A DNA stretch of 64,000 nt, taken from the NCBI GenBank assembly GCA_036774405.1, contig DAIPBO010000006.1:62001-126000 (forward strand), given 5' to 3'. This document shows, piece by piece, positions 36,655-44,919 of this stretch; the first letter of the stretch is position 1, and the number at the start of each line of letters is the position of its first letter. The position numbers were made by a program, and so were the translations under genes. The notes beneath the pieces are model-generated. The model worked only from the letters and a program-made list of their open reading frames with translations. It ran no database searches and was not told where the DNA came from. The stretch is from JAAYDS01 sp012729155 (GTDB taxonomy: Bacteria; Chloroflexota; Anaerolineae; UBA1429).

Positions 36655-36683
36655 TTGACCTCGCACCATGATTACGCTATGAT
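36655..36683 (+). promoter_or_regulatory. Promoter of the riboflavin transporter operon
   Basis: TTGACC (36655-36660), 17-base spacer, TATGAT (36678-36683). The start point near 36690 lies just before the FMN riboswitch. Confidence 0.7.
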
Positions 36684-36700
36684 GCGGTCAATCTAGAATA

Positions 36701-36834
36701 GCCTTCGGGGCAGGGTAAGGTGAGAGCCGATCCCTACCGGCGGTATGGTGGCCCAGACCACCGAGCCCGCGAGCCAGCAATGGCAGATCCGGTGACAGGC
36801 CGGAGCCGACGGTTCAGTCCGGATGAGAGAAGGC
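36701..36834 (+). promoter_or_regulatory. FMN riboswitch (RFN element)
   Basis: The RFN core is plain: P1 is GCCTTC (36701-36706) with GAAGGC (36829-36834), the 5' part CGGGGCAGGGTAAGGTGAGA, then GCCGATCCCTACCGGCGGTA, the AGCCCGCGAGC segment (36763-36773), GATCCGGTGACAGGCCGGAGCCGACGG (read in parts) and the 3' part CAGTCCGGATGAGAGAAGG. FMN binding should favour the terminator that follows. It controls the ABC importer genes, which identifies the transported vitamin as riboflavin or a flavin. Confidence 0.95.
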
Positions 36835-36853
36835 GATGGCGTTAGCCGCATTG

Positions 36854-36883
36854 CCCCGAGGCGTTCTGCTCGGGGTGTTTTTT
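36854..36883 (+). terminator. Riboswitch expression-platform terminator
   Basis: CCCCGAG (36854-36860) and CTCGGGG (36869-36875) form a 7-bp stem with an 8-base loop, followed by TG and six T. This is a transcription-termination platform of the FMN riboswitch. Confidence 0.85.
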
Positions 36884-37696
36884 GTGGATACACGGCACAA
36901 TTCGCAGGCTCGCCAGCAGGCACGGCACCGGCGCTGGGCGTTGACGCTGGCGCCCATCGTGCTGTTGAGTGTGCTGGGGCTGTGGCGCCTCGTTGTGGCG
37001 GTGGGCGACTATCCTGCCTTTCTGCTGCCCACACCCGCCCGCGTCTGGCTGCGCTTTACACAGGTGTGGCGCGACGGCACCCTGCTCATGCACACCCTGG
37101 TGACGTTGCGCGAGGTGTTGGGAGGCCTGGCGCTGGGCCTCACCGTGGCCGTGCTGCTGGGCTATGCGCTTGCCAAGTCTCCCCTGCTCGAGACGATCCT
37201 CTCGCCCTATCTGGTGGCCTCGCAGGCCATCCCCATCGTGGCACTGGCGCCGCTACTGGTGATCTGGTTTGGCCCTGGCAGCGCCTCAAAGGTGTTGGTG
37301 TGCGCGTTGACGCTGTTCTTTCCTGTGTTGGTGAACACCATCGTGGGCGTGCGCAGCGTCGATGCCGAGCTGCACGACCTGCTGCGCTCGCTCGAAGCAA
37401 CGCCGGCCCAGGTGGTACGCTATCTCGAGCTGCCCGCTGCTCTGCCCGTCCTGTTCGGCGGCCTAAAGGTGGGCGCCACGCTTTCAGTGATCGGCGCCGT
37501 GGTCAGCGAGTTTGTCAGCTCTGACCGTGGCCTGGGATTTCTCGTGAACCTGGCGCGTGGCCTATTCGATACACCGTTGATGTTCGTGGCGCTGTTCACC
37601 CTGATGGTGATGGCGCTGGGCCTGTATGGTCTGGTTTCGCTGGTCGAGTCGCAGGTGCTGCGCTGGCGCGTGCCGCGCAGCCATTCTGGATTATAG
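36884..37696 (+). CDS. ribX: Riboflavin-type ABC transporter permease (RibX)
   Basis: Membrane subunit of an ABC importer of the SsuC/ThiX type: about six helices and the EAA-like loop ELHDLLRSLEATPAQVVRYLELPAALP (about 165-191), which contacts the ATPase. The FMN riboswitch just upstream and the lipoprotein gene downstream fit the RibXY riboflavin transporter known from Chloroflexi by comparative genomics. The start is uncertain: the GTG at 36884 directly follows the terminator T-run and has no clear Shine-Dalgarno site, giving 270 residues; an ATG at 36836 has AAGG before it but would place the terminator inside the coding region. Confidence 0.87.
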   Translation: MDTRHNSQARQQARHRRWALTLAPIVLLSVLGLWRLVVAVGDYPAFLLPTPARVWLRFTQVWRDGTLLMHTLVTLREVLGGLALGLTVAVLLGYALAKSPLLETILSPYLVASQAIPIVALAPLLVIWFGPGSASKVLVCALTLFFPVLVNTIVGVRSVDAELHDLLRSLEATPAQVVRYLELPAALPVLFGGLKVGATLSVIGAVVSEFVSSDRGLGFLVNLARGLFDTPLMFVALFTLMVMALGLYGLVSLVESQVLRWRVPRSHSGL

Positions 37697-37706
37697 GGAG
37701 GCAAGG

Positions 37707-38675
37707 ATGAGGAAGAGATGGTTGCTGCTGCCGCTCGCTCTGGTCGTCGTGTTGTTGGGAACGAGCGGTTGCCAGCGAGAGCCCGAGGCCGCTTCTGTCA
37801 CGGTGGCGATGGGGTTCATACCCAACGTGCAATTCGCGCCTGTGTATGTGGCCATCGAGAAAGGGTTCTTTGCAGAAGCGGGTCTGGAACTGACGTTGGA
37901 CTATGGCATGGAGACCGATCTGCTACAGCGCTTGGGCGCGGGCGATGTCAACTATGCCATCGCCTCGGGCGACCAGGTGGCCATGGCCAGGGCCAACGGC
38001 CTGCCCGTACGCTATGTCGCCAACTGGTATCGGCGCTTTCCCGTGTGCGTGGTATCGATGGCCGCCGCCGGCATCGACAGCCCCGATGACCTGGCGGGCA
38101 AGACCGTGGGCGTTCCAGTGATGGCAGGCGCCAGCTACATCGGCTGGCTGGCCTTTGCCGAAGAGGTCAGCCTCAACGCTAGTGCCGTCGACCTGCAAGC
38201 CATTGGCTACACACAGGCCGCCAGCCTGACCGAAGGACGTGTCGATGCCGCCGTGTGCTACGCCGTCAACGAGCCGGTGCAGTTGCGGACCGCTGGCGAA
38301 CAGATCAACGTGTTCTACCTTGACGAGTACACCGCGCTGGTGTCCAACGGTCTCATCACCAGCGACAAGGTCATCGAACAAGAGCCCGAACAGGTGCGCG
38401 CCATGGTGGGCGCCTTTATCGAAGGGCTCGAGTACACCATTGCTCACCCCGACGAAGCGTTCGAGATCGTCCGCAAGGTGATCCCCGAAATGGACGATGA
38501 CACTGCTATCTTGCAGCGGGCGGTGCTCGACGAGTGCATCCGCTTCTGGCAGGCCGACCAGCTGGGCTATAACGATCCCGCCGCCTGGCAAGAGTCGGTG
38601 ACTCTGATGCAGCATTTGGGCCTTTTGGGAGAGGTTGCGCCTGAAGACCTCTACTCGAACGAGTTCTTGCCGTGA
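37707..38675 (+). CDS. ribY: Riboflavin-type ABC transporter substrate-binding lipoprotein (RibY)
   Basis: The 322-residue protein is a lipoprotein: signal helix then lipobox TSGC with Cys22. The mature part is of the NMT1/THI5-like periplasmic binding type (VTVAMGFIPNVQFAPVYVAIEKGFF, split; LDLTLDYG-like strand; NYAIASGDQ; GKTVGVPV), related to pyrimidine/thiamine-precursor binders. Under the FMN riboswitch it should bind riboflavin. The ATG at 37707 follows GGGAGG; longer frames run into ribX. It lies 10 bases after ribX and overlaps the ATPase gene by 4 bases. Confidence 0.9.
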   Translation: MRKRWLLLPLALVVVLLGTSGCQREPEAASVTVAMGFIPNVQFAPVYVAIEKGFFAEAGLELTLDYGMETDLLQRLGAGDVNYAIASGDQVAMARANGLPVRYVANWYRRFPVCVVSMAAAGIDSPDDLAGKTVGVPVMAGASYIGWLAFAEEVSLNASAVDLQAIGYTQAASLTEGRVDAAVCYAVNEPVQLRTAGEQINVFYLDEYTALVSNGLITSDKVIEQEPEQVRAMVGAFIEGLEYTIAHPDEAFEIVRKVIPEMDDDTAILQRAVLDECIRFWQADQLGYNDPAAWQESVTLMQHLGLLGEVAPEDLYSNEFLP

Positions 38676-39484
38676 GCACAGCGCCGCGCGCCGCCCCCAG
38701 CCCCACAGCCCCGCCCAACGGCGCCGCCTACGATGGCCCCGTGCTGGCGGCGCGCGGCGTGCAGATGACCTTTGCGTCGGCCACCAGCCAGCTCGAGGCG
38801 TTGGCCGATGCGAGCCTCGAGATCATGCCCAACGAGTTCGTCGGGCTGATCGGCCCCTCAGGGTGCGGCAAGTCGACCCTCTTGCGCGTGCTGGGCGGGC
38901 TGACCAGGCCGACGGCTGGAAAAGTGCTGTTCGAGGGGCAGCCGCTCAACGGCCCGCAGCGCAAGATCGGCTTTGTCTTCCAAAAGCCCAGCCTGATGCC
39001 CTGGCGCAGCGCTCTGCGTAACGTGACGCTGCCCCTCGAGCTAGCCGGCGTGCCCCTGAGCCAGGCGCGCGCGCGAGCCCGCGAGCTACTGACGCTGGTT
39101 GGCCTGGCCGAGTTCTTTGATGCGCGCCCTCACGAGCTCTCTGGCGGCATGCAGCAGCGCGTGGCCCTGGCGCGCGAGCTGGTGTATGACCCCGATGTGT
39201 TGTTGCTCGACGAGCCCTTTGGCGCCCTCGATGCGCTCACCCGCGAAAAGATGAACGCCGAGCTGTTGCGCATCTGGCAGGCCCGGCGCAAGACGTTTGT
39301 GATCGTCACTCACGATATTCAGGATGCGGTCTTTTTGTGCGATCGCGTCATCCCCATGACGCCACGACCCGGCCGGCTCAAAGAGCAGATCGTGGTCGAC
39401 CTGCCCCGCCCCCGCACGCTAGACCTGCTCTCGACGCCTGGCTTTGGCGCGCTGGCGGCGGCGTTGCGCCGCTCTCTAGACTAG
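38672..39484 (+). CDS. ABC transporter ATP-binding protein of the riboflavin importer
   Basis: The 270-residue cytoplasmic ATPase has Walker A GPSGCGKST (about 65-73), signature LSGGMQQRVALARE (about 156-169), Walker B LLLDEPFGALD (about 177-187) and the switch histidine in VTHD. It is of the SsuB/TauB/ThiZ class that pairs with NMT1-type binding proteins. The GTG start overlaps the stop of ribY (GTGA), so it belongs to the riboswitch-controlled operon and powers that importer. Confidence 0.93.
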   Translation: MSTAPRAAPSPTAPPNGAAYDGPVLAARGVQMTFASATSQLEALADASLEIMPNEFVGLIGPSGCGKSTLLRVLGGLTRPTAGKVLFEGQPLNGPQRKIGFVFQKPSLMPWRSALRNVTLPLELAGVPLSQARARARELLTLVGLAEFFDARPHELSGGMQQRVALARELVYDPDVLLLDEPFGALDALTREKMNAELLRIWQARRKTFVIVTHDIQDAVFLCDRVIPMTPRPGRLKEQIVVDLPRPRTLDLLSTPGFGALAAALRRSLD

Positions 39485-39488
39485 GCCG

Positions 39489-40805
39489 CTACTCGGCTGC
39501 GCTGACGCCCACGCCCGGCGCCTCATCGCGAGGCTCGCGCACCCACCAGCGCATGGCCGCCCAGCCTGCCAGCGCAAAGACGGCCGCCACCACGAACATG
39601 AGTGCAAAGCCGGGGGCATCGCCAGTGGTGGCGCCACCGCCCATATCCACCAGCCACCCGGCCAGCAGAGGCGCCACCATGGTGGGGATGGCGCTGACTG
39701 TGCCATCGAGTGCAGCAAAGGTGGGTACATCGTCGGGCGTGCTGAACTCCATCGACAGACCAAAGCCAGCGATGCTCAGGGCCGACGTGGCGCCATACAC
39801 GAGCACAAACACGCCATACAGCCAGGCCTGCGCCGGCGCCAGCAGCACCGTCACCATCGCCAGAATGCGGAGCACCGAGGCCAGCTGCATCAACCACTTG
39901 TTGCCGCGACGGTCGCCCAGAGAGCCCAGCAACGGCGTGAGCAGTGCCTGGCTCACCAGAGCCGCCATGGTCAACTCGGCAGCAAAGGCATCTTGCACGC
40001 CAAAGCGCTGGCGCGCATACACCATAAAGAACGCTGTGCTCATGGTGCCCATGATCACCAGCGCCCGTGCGCCTAGATAACGACAAAAGTTGGGGTTGCG
40101 CCTGAGCACCAGCGGTAACCGCCGCCAGTACTCGCGGGCGGCGAGCGGCGTGCGCTCTGGCTGTCGGCGAGGCTCGCGGTTGAGCGCCACGCAGATATAC
40201 GAGACCACTTGAAAGCAGAAACACAGCCCAAAGCTGTAGGCAAACGAGCGGGGGTAGCTGTACGTGGCGAGCAGATAGCGCGAGAGCCACGCCCCGCCCA
40301 GGCCCAGCACGCTGCCCAGGGCGCTGCTGAGGCCAAACATCAGGCCGCGGCGACGTGGCGGGATCACCTTAGAGATCATCGCCTTCCAGGCGGGCGCGCC
40401 CAGGCCCCCGGCACCAGTGCCGATAAAGAGCGACACCAGCAGGATGCCCAGCGAGAGTTGGCGCGGCAGTTGGGGCGCCAACAGAATCAGCAGCGCCAGC
40501 CAGAGATAGGGCAAGCGCTCGACGATGCTGATGCGCACCACCAGGCTCTTCTTGTGGGCCTGCTGCTCGGCCTGTCGCGAGAGCAGCAGCTGCGGCAGGG
40601 CAAAGCCGAGGCTCTGCACCGTGGGCACCAGGCCGATGAGCAGCGCCGAATCGGTGAGGTAGGACGCATAGAGCGTCAGCACCGTGGCGCCAAAGATAAA
40701 GCTCATGGCCAGATTGTAGAACGTCAGGTCGAGCAGGTTGACGGTGAAATTCCAGCGCGCGTGCCGCTGGATATAGCGCTCATAGGCATCGGTTTCGACG
40801 TGCAC
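39489..40805 (-). CDS. MFS transporter (tandem copy B)
   Basis: The 438-residue membrane protein has twelve expected helices and MFS loop features (SRQAEQQAHKKSL between helices 2 and 3 and GDRRGNKWLM between 8 and 9). The GTG at 40805 was chosen because AAGGGG lies 6 bases before it; the frame to 40886 is poor. It is a close paralogue of the next gene (40849-42171): FIFGAT, LTLYASYLTDSALLIGLVP and GGLGAPAWKAMISKVIP are shared. Such permeases of Chloroflexota have no known substrate. Confidence 0.88.
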   Translation of the reverse strand: MHVETDAYERYIQRHARWNFTVNLLDLTFYNLAMSFIFGATVLTLYASYLTDSALLIGLVPTVQSLGFALPQLLLSRQAEQQAHKKSLVVRISIVERLPYLWLALLILLAPQLPRQLSLGILLVSLFIGTGAGGLGAPAWKAMISKVIPPRRRGLMFGLSSALGSVLGLGGAWLSRYLLATYSYPRSFAYSFGLCFCFQVVSYICVALNREPRRQPERTPLAAREYWRRLPLVLRRNPNFCRYLGARALVIMGTMSTAFFMVYARQRFGVQDAFAAELTMAALVSQALLTPLLGSLGDRRGNKWLMQLASVLRILAMVTVLLAPAQAWLYGVFVLVYGATSALSIAGFGLSMEFSTPDDVPTFAALDGTVSAIPTMVAPLLAGWLVDMGGGATTGDAPGFALMFVVAAVFALAGWAAMRWWVREPRDEAPGVGVSAAE

Positions 40806-40848
40806 CGCATCCCCTTTGCCAGACTGTGATGTGCGCGGCGGCGGGGGG

Positions 40849-42171
40849 TTACTCGGCGCCGCTGATGCCCACGCCCACCGCCTCATGCCTTGGCTCGCGC
40901 ACCCACCAGTGCATGGCCGCCCAGCCTGCCAGACTGAACAGCGCAGCCACCACGAACATCACCTGATAACCCCCGCCGCCCAGCGCCGCGGCGCCTGGCA
41001 ACGCGGCATGGTCGACCAGCCAGCCGCCCGCGACCGGCGCCAGCATGGTGGGCAAGGCGATGAGCGTACCTTCGAGGGCGGTAAAGGTGGGCACATCCTC
41101 GGGGACGCTGAACTCCATCGACATAACCATGCCGATGATGGTCATGCCGGCGGTAGATGCATACACCAACATGAACACCACATAGAGCCAAGCCTGCGCT
41201 GGTGCCAGCAATACCAACACCATCGCCGCCAGCTGCAGTACCGTCGAGAACTCGAGCAGCCACTTGAGCCCTTTGCGGTCTGACACGACGCCCATCAACG
41301 GCGTGAACACCGCCTGACTCAACAGCGCCGCCATGGTCAGCTCGGCGGCAAACTCGTCGGGCACGCCAAAACGCGCCCTGGCATAGATCACATAAAAGGC
41401 GGTGGCCATGGTGCCCATCACGATGAGGCCACGCGCCACCAGATAGCGCGTAAAGTTAGGGTTGAGCTTGAGCACCTTGGGGAGGCGCCGCCAGTAGTCG
41501 CGAGCCGAGACCGACTTGGCCTCAGGCTGGCGCGGCGGCTCGCGGGTCAGCATCAGGCTCCCGTATGAGGCCAATTGAAAGATAAAGCAGAGCCCAAAGC
41601 TATAGGCAAACGTGCGCGGGTAGGCATAGGTGGCCAGCAGTTGTCGCGAAAGGTAGGCGCCGCCCAGCCCCAACACGCTGCCCAGCGCACTGCTCACGCC
41701 GAACAGAAACCCGCGCCGGTTGGCGGGGATCACCTTTGAGATCATGGCCTTCCAGGCCGGGGCGCCCAGACCGCCCGCGCCGGTGCCCAGCGCCAGCGAA
41801 AAGAGCAGAATGCCATAGGCCAGGCCCGGCTGCATATCGGGCACCAGCAAGATCAGTAACGCCAGCCACGAATAGGGCAAGCGCTCAACCAGCGTGACAC
41901 GGGCCACCATCCACTTTTTCACGGGCAGGCGCTCGGCCTGCCGCGACAGCAAGAGCTGCGGCAGATAAAAACCCAGACTTTGCACCATGGGCACTAGCCC
42001 GATCAAAAGCGCCGAGTCGGTGAGGTACGACGCATACAGCGTCAACATGGTGGCGCCAAAGATAAAGCTCATCGCCAGACTGTAAAAGGTCACGTCTAGC
42101 AGGTTGACGACGAGGTTCCACGTGGCGTTGCGCTCGATAAAGCGCTCGTACTCGTTACCGCTCTGCTCCAT
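40849..42171 (-). CDS. MFS transporter (tandem copy A)
   Basis: The 440-residue protein starts at the ATG at 42171 (MEQSGNEYERFIERNATWN). It shares most of its length with the copy at 39489-40805, with more than half of the residues identical by eye, including the ends (WWVREPRxEAxGVGxSxAE). The two stand head to tail with a 43-base gap, so they come from a tandem duplication that has been kept long enough to diverge. Substrate unknown. Confidence 0.88.
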   Translation of the reverse strand: MEQSGNEYERFIERNATWNLVVNLLDVTFYSLAMSFIFGATMLTLYASYLTDSALLIGLVPMVQSLGFYLPQLLLSRQAERLPVKKWMVARVTLVERLPYSWLALLILLVPDMQPGLAYGILLFSLALGTGAGGLGAPAWKAMISKVIPANRRGFLFGVSSALGSVLGLGGAYLSRQLLATYAYPRTFAYSFGLCFIFQLASYGSLMLTREPPRQPEAKSVSARDYWRRLPKVLKLNPNFTRYLVARGLIVMGTMATAFYVIYARARFGVPDEFAAELTMAALLSQAVFTPLMGVVSDRKGLKWLLEFSTVLQLAAMVLVLLAPAQAWLYVVFMLVYASTAGMTIIGMVMSMEFSVPEDVPTFTALEGTLIALPTMLAPVAGGWLVDHAALPGAAALGGGGYQVMFVVAALFSLAGWAAMHWWVREPRHEAVGVGISGAE

Positions 42172-42267
42172 AGCTGCCCCGTCCACGCCTGCGCAGCGCC
42201 AGAGGACCGCGCGTTGTGCTGCAAACCGCGCCATGATAGCACTGGCGCTCAGAGGGCACAAACACGC

Positions 42268-43362
42268 CTAGCTGTTGGGCAAGAGCACCGCTTTGATCAC
42301 GTCGCGCTCACCTACAGCCTGCAACGCCTCTGTGGCCTGCTCCAGAGGGTAGCGTCGCGACACCAGCCCCGCCAGCAGATGGCGATGCTGCCGCGTCAGG
42401 CTCACCGCGTGCAGGGTGTGGGTCAGGTCGCTCACCCATACGCCCTGCACGCGCACGTTCTTGCGCACGATGGTCTCAAAGGGCGGCAGCGACAGCTCGC
42501 CCACGGGCTCGCCAAAGCCCACCAGAGATAGCGCGCCGCCGTGACGCAACAGCTCCAGGCCCTCGCGCGCCGCCGACAGGCTGCCCGAGGCCTCGACCAC
42601 CAGGTCAGCCCCCAGGCCATGCGTAAGCGCGAGCACCGCCTCGCGGCGCTGATCGGCGTTCAGCTCATGGCGATTCAGCAGCGTGGTGGCCCCCACCTGC
42701 GCGCAATAGTCGAGCCGCGCGCCGGTTCCTCCGATGACGATGACCTGCTCGGCGCCGCTGGCGTGGGCCAGCAACGTCGAATAGATGCCCAGCGGGCCAG
42801 GGCCAAAGACCACCACCGTGTCGCCAACCTGTACGGGCGAGAGGGCGAACCCGTGAGCCGCCGTGGCCCCCGAGCAAGAGGCCGCAACCAGCAGGGCGGG
42901 GTCGTCGTCCGGCTCCAGAGCGATGAGCGGCGTACGAGCATCTAGCACCAGGTGGCTGGCATAGCAGCCGTTGAGGTGTGGCGGCTCGTGGAGCGAGCGG
43001 TGGATGCCATAGGCCCAGCGCCGAGAACAGAGGGACGGCTGGTGTTTGACGGCGCAATAGTAGCAGTGGCCACAGGTCACGCCCCGTTCCCACAGTACCA
43101 GCGCCCCTGGCGCAAGCGGCCGGCCGTAGACATCGCAGCGCGCACCAGAGACATCGAGCAGCCGCCCGACACCCTCGTGACCCAGAATGATGGGCAGAGG
43201 GGTGCGTGGATCGCGGCCCGCCCACATGTGCACATCAGAGCCACAGACGCCCGCCGCAACCACCTGCACCAGCGCCTGCCCCGCCAAGAGCGCCGGCACC
43301 GGCAGCGTCTCGATCGTGAGTGGCTCGCCAAAGCGCTGTAGAACCGCAGCCTTTGCCTGCAT
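42268..43362 (-). CDS. Zinc-dependent medium-chain dehydrogenase
   Basis: The 364-residue protein is an MDR-family alcohol/polyol dehydrogenase. The catalytic zinc site is in AAGVCGSDVHMW (Cys about 40) and GHEGVG (about 61-66); the structural zinc site is CGHCYYCAVKHQPSLC (about 97-112). The Rossmann loop is VVVFGPGPLG, and DYCAQVGA follows. It oxidises or reduces an alcohol, sugar or polyol with NAD(P); the substrate cannot be told. The gene stands alone between the MFS pair and the FtsB-like gene. Confidence 0.9.
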   Translation of the reverse strand: MQAKAAVLQRFGEPLTIETLPVPALLAGQALVQVVAAGVCGSDVHMWAGRDPRTPLPIILGHEGVGRLLDVSGARCDVYGRPLAPGALVLWERGVTCGHCYYCAVKHQPSLCSRRWAYGIHRSLHEPPHLNGCYASHLVLDARTPLIALEPDDDPALLVAASCSGATAAHGFALSPVQVGDTVVVFGPGPLGIYSTLLAHASGAEQVIVIGGTGARLDYCAQVGATTLLNRHELNADQRREAVLALTHGLGADLVVEASGSLSAAREGLELLRHGGALSLVGFGEPVGELSLPPFETIVRKNVRVQGVWVSDLTHTLHAVSLTRQHRHLLAGLVSRRYPLEQATEALQAVGERDVIKAVLLPNS

Positions 43363-43383
43363 GGTTGCCCCGTCGCTCGCGTT

Positions 43384-43812
43384 TCAGGGCCTGCCGGTAA
43401 GCAGGCGCCTCCAAGCGAGCCAGTTGGTGTTATCGCTTGTGGCGCCAGTTAGCAGGTTGAGGCGCGGCGGCTTGTCGGCTGCTGGCCCGAACCGCTGCGC
43501 CTCAGCCTGCGGCTGCGCAGGCGCTTCAGCCAGAGCCTGCACGGCATAGGCATTGGGTGGCAGCATGCCGGCCTCAACGGCGGCCTGACTGATCCAGGCG
43601 TCGGTCTCGCGCAGGGCGATCTGTGCGTCCAGCTCGGCGCGTTGCCGCTCGAGATCGGTGATCTCATCCTCGAGCTGTACGCGCCAACTCTCCAACCGAG
43701 CCAGCTCGACGGCCTGCGAGACGAATGAGGCCAGGAACGTGACCGCAAAGGCGATCGATAGCATCAGCAGGATCTGCGCGCGACGCTTGTCACGTACAAC
43801 GTTGGTACCCAT
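43384..43812 (-). CDS. FtsB/DivIC-like septum protein
   Basis: The 142-residue protein has a short basic cytoplasmic start (MGTNVVRDKRRAQ), one membrane helix (about 14-32) and a coiled coil (about 36-70, LESWRVQLEDEITDLERQR), followed by an Ala/Pro-rich outer tail. This is the plan of FtsB/DivIC cell-division proteins, which join FtsL and FtsQ at the septum. The ATG at 43812 is used; one eight codons upstream lacks a better site. The tail lacks the strict FtsB signature, so the call is by architecture. Confidence 0.65.
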   Translation of the reverse strand: MGTNVVRDKRRAQILLMLSIAFAVTFLASFVSQAVELARLESWRVQLEDEITDLERQRAELDAQIALRETDAWISQAAVEAGMLPPNAYAVQALAEAPAQPQAEAQRFGPAADKPPRLNLLTGATSDNTNWLAWRRLLTGRP

Positions 43813-43874
43813 GGCGCACCCCAACAGGATTTGCATTCACGTCCACAGGTGAACTTCTTGTGAACCGACTTGAG

Positions 43875-43883
43875 TGCTATAAT
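43875..43883 (+). promoter_or_regulatory. Extended -10 promoter of the response regulator
   Basis: TGC-TATAAT (43875-43883) with no good -35 box. The ATG at 43938 follows after a leader of about 48 bases. Confidence 0.55.
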
Positions 43884-43937
43884 AGCATAAATGAGAGCTT
43901 GGTGGCAGGCAACTGTCAGAATGGGGTAGGAGACAAC

Positions 43938-44672
43938 ATGGCACAAGATATCCTCATTGTTGACGATGATCGACAGGTGGCGGAGGCGATGCAGCGGGCG
44001 CTAGAGCCCGAGTTCGAGGTGCGCATCATCACAGAGGCCAATCAAACGCTCGAAGCCTGTCAAACCAAGCGTCCCGATCTGATCATCATGGATATCACCT
44101 TTCCCGAAGGGCGCAGCGGGCTCGAGGCCACGCAGACAGTGCGCAAGACGGAAGCGCTGACCGACATCCCTGTGCTGTATGTATCGGGGTGGGACGAGAT
44201 CGAGGACAAAGAGGACAGCTTTGCCTCGGGCGGCGATGATTTCCTGTCCAAGCCCTTTCAGCAGCGCGAGCTGCAACTCAAGGTCAAGGCGCTCTTACGG
44301 CGCGTAGCGCGCACCAAAAAGCCGCCCGTCGTCGAGGTGCTGCACGTGGGCCTGCTAGAACTGAACGCGCGCAGCTTTGAGATCACCACCGACTCCAAAA
44401 AGGTGCTGCTCACACCTGTCGAGTTCGAGCTGATGCGCTTTTTGATGAGCAACCCAGATGAGGTCTTCTCGGCCGACCAGCTCTTGCAGCGCGTCTGGGG
44501 CTATCCGCCGGGCATCGGCATGCCAGACCTGGTGCGCGTGCACGTCAAGAACGTGCGCGAAAAGATCGAGCCCAATCCGCGCAAACCCATCTTTCTGCGC
44601 AACGTGCTGCGGCGGGGGTACATGGTGCCCACCACCACCACCGAGGATGTCGAACGCGTGACGTCTGGCTGA
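43938..44672 (+). CDS. OmpR/PhoB-type response regulator (orphan)
   Basis: The 244-residue protein has a receiver domain (acidic pocket VDDD at about 7-11, phospho-acceptor in IIMDITF, lysine in LSKPF) and a winged-helix DNA-binding domain (LTPVEFELMRFLMSNP, RVWGYPPG, VRVHVKNVREKIEPN, GYMV). It is a transcription regulator of the OmpR class. No histidine kinase gene is next to it, so the partner is elsewhere. The ATG at 43938 has AGGAG six bases before. A long perfect hairpin ends the transcript. Confidence 0.93.
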   Translation: MAQDILIVDDDRQVAEAMQRALEPEFEVRIITEANQTLEACQTKRPDLIIMDITFPEGRSGLEATQTVRKTEALTDIPVLYVSGWDEIEDKEDSFASGGDDFLSKPFQQRELQLKVKALLRRVARTKKPPVVEVLHVGLLELNARSFEITTDSKKVLLTPVEFELMRFLMSNPDEVFSADQLLQRVWGYPPGIGMPDLVRVHVKNVREKIEPNPRKPIFLRNVLRRGYMVPTTTTEDVERVTSG

Positions 44673-44685
44673 TGCCAGGGCGTAG

Positions 44686-44723
44686 AAACACGAGAACCCC
44701 TCTTGCGAGGGGTTCTCGTGTTT
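44686..44723 (+). terminator. Terminator of the response regulator gene
   Basis: A 17-bp perfect stem: AAACACGAGAACCCCTC (44686-44702) with GAGGGGTTCTCGTGTTT (44707-44723), loop TTGC, ending in TTTT. Confidence 0.92.
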
Positions 44724-44726
44724 TGG

Positions 44727-44766
44727 GTGTCCTAGCAATCACTTATCGGAGGTGATGCTAGGACAC
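44727..44766 (+). promoter_or_regulatory. Inverted repeat at the fchA-folD-fhs promoter
   Basis: GTGTCCTAGC(A)ATCAC (44727-44742) pairs with GTGATGCTAGGACAC (44752-44766) with a single unpaired A. It covers the -35 region of the extended -10 promoter that follows, so it could be a repressor or activator site, or a second terminator hairpin. Confidence 0.5.
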
Positions 44767-44775
44767 CGCGTTGAC

Positions 44776-44784
44776 TGCTATAAT
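44776..44784 (+). promoter_or_regulatory. Extended -10 promoter of fchA-folD-fhs
   Basis: TGC-TATAAT (44776-44784); the -35 region falls in the inverted repeat just upstream. The leader to the GTG at 44920 is about 130 bases and shows no riboswitch class that I recognise. Confidence 0.6.
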
Positions 44785-44919
44785 CCATTGCACATCACCT
44801 CCCTTCCTTTAGGATGGCTTGGTTGGGAGTTCAGCCACGATGCTGATCTACTAGCACATAGTATCAGAGTTATGGGCACTTGTCAAAGGTCTTTGTGCAC
44901 ACCCCACAGGAGCGACACG

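Noticed and set aside
44791..44919. THF riboswitch before fchA
   Set aside because: The conserved THF riboswitch segments are not present in this leader.
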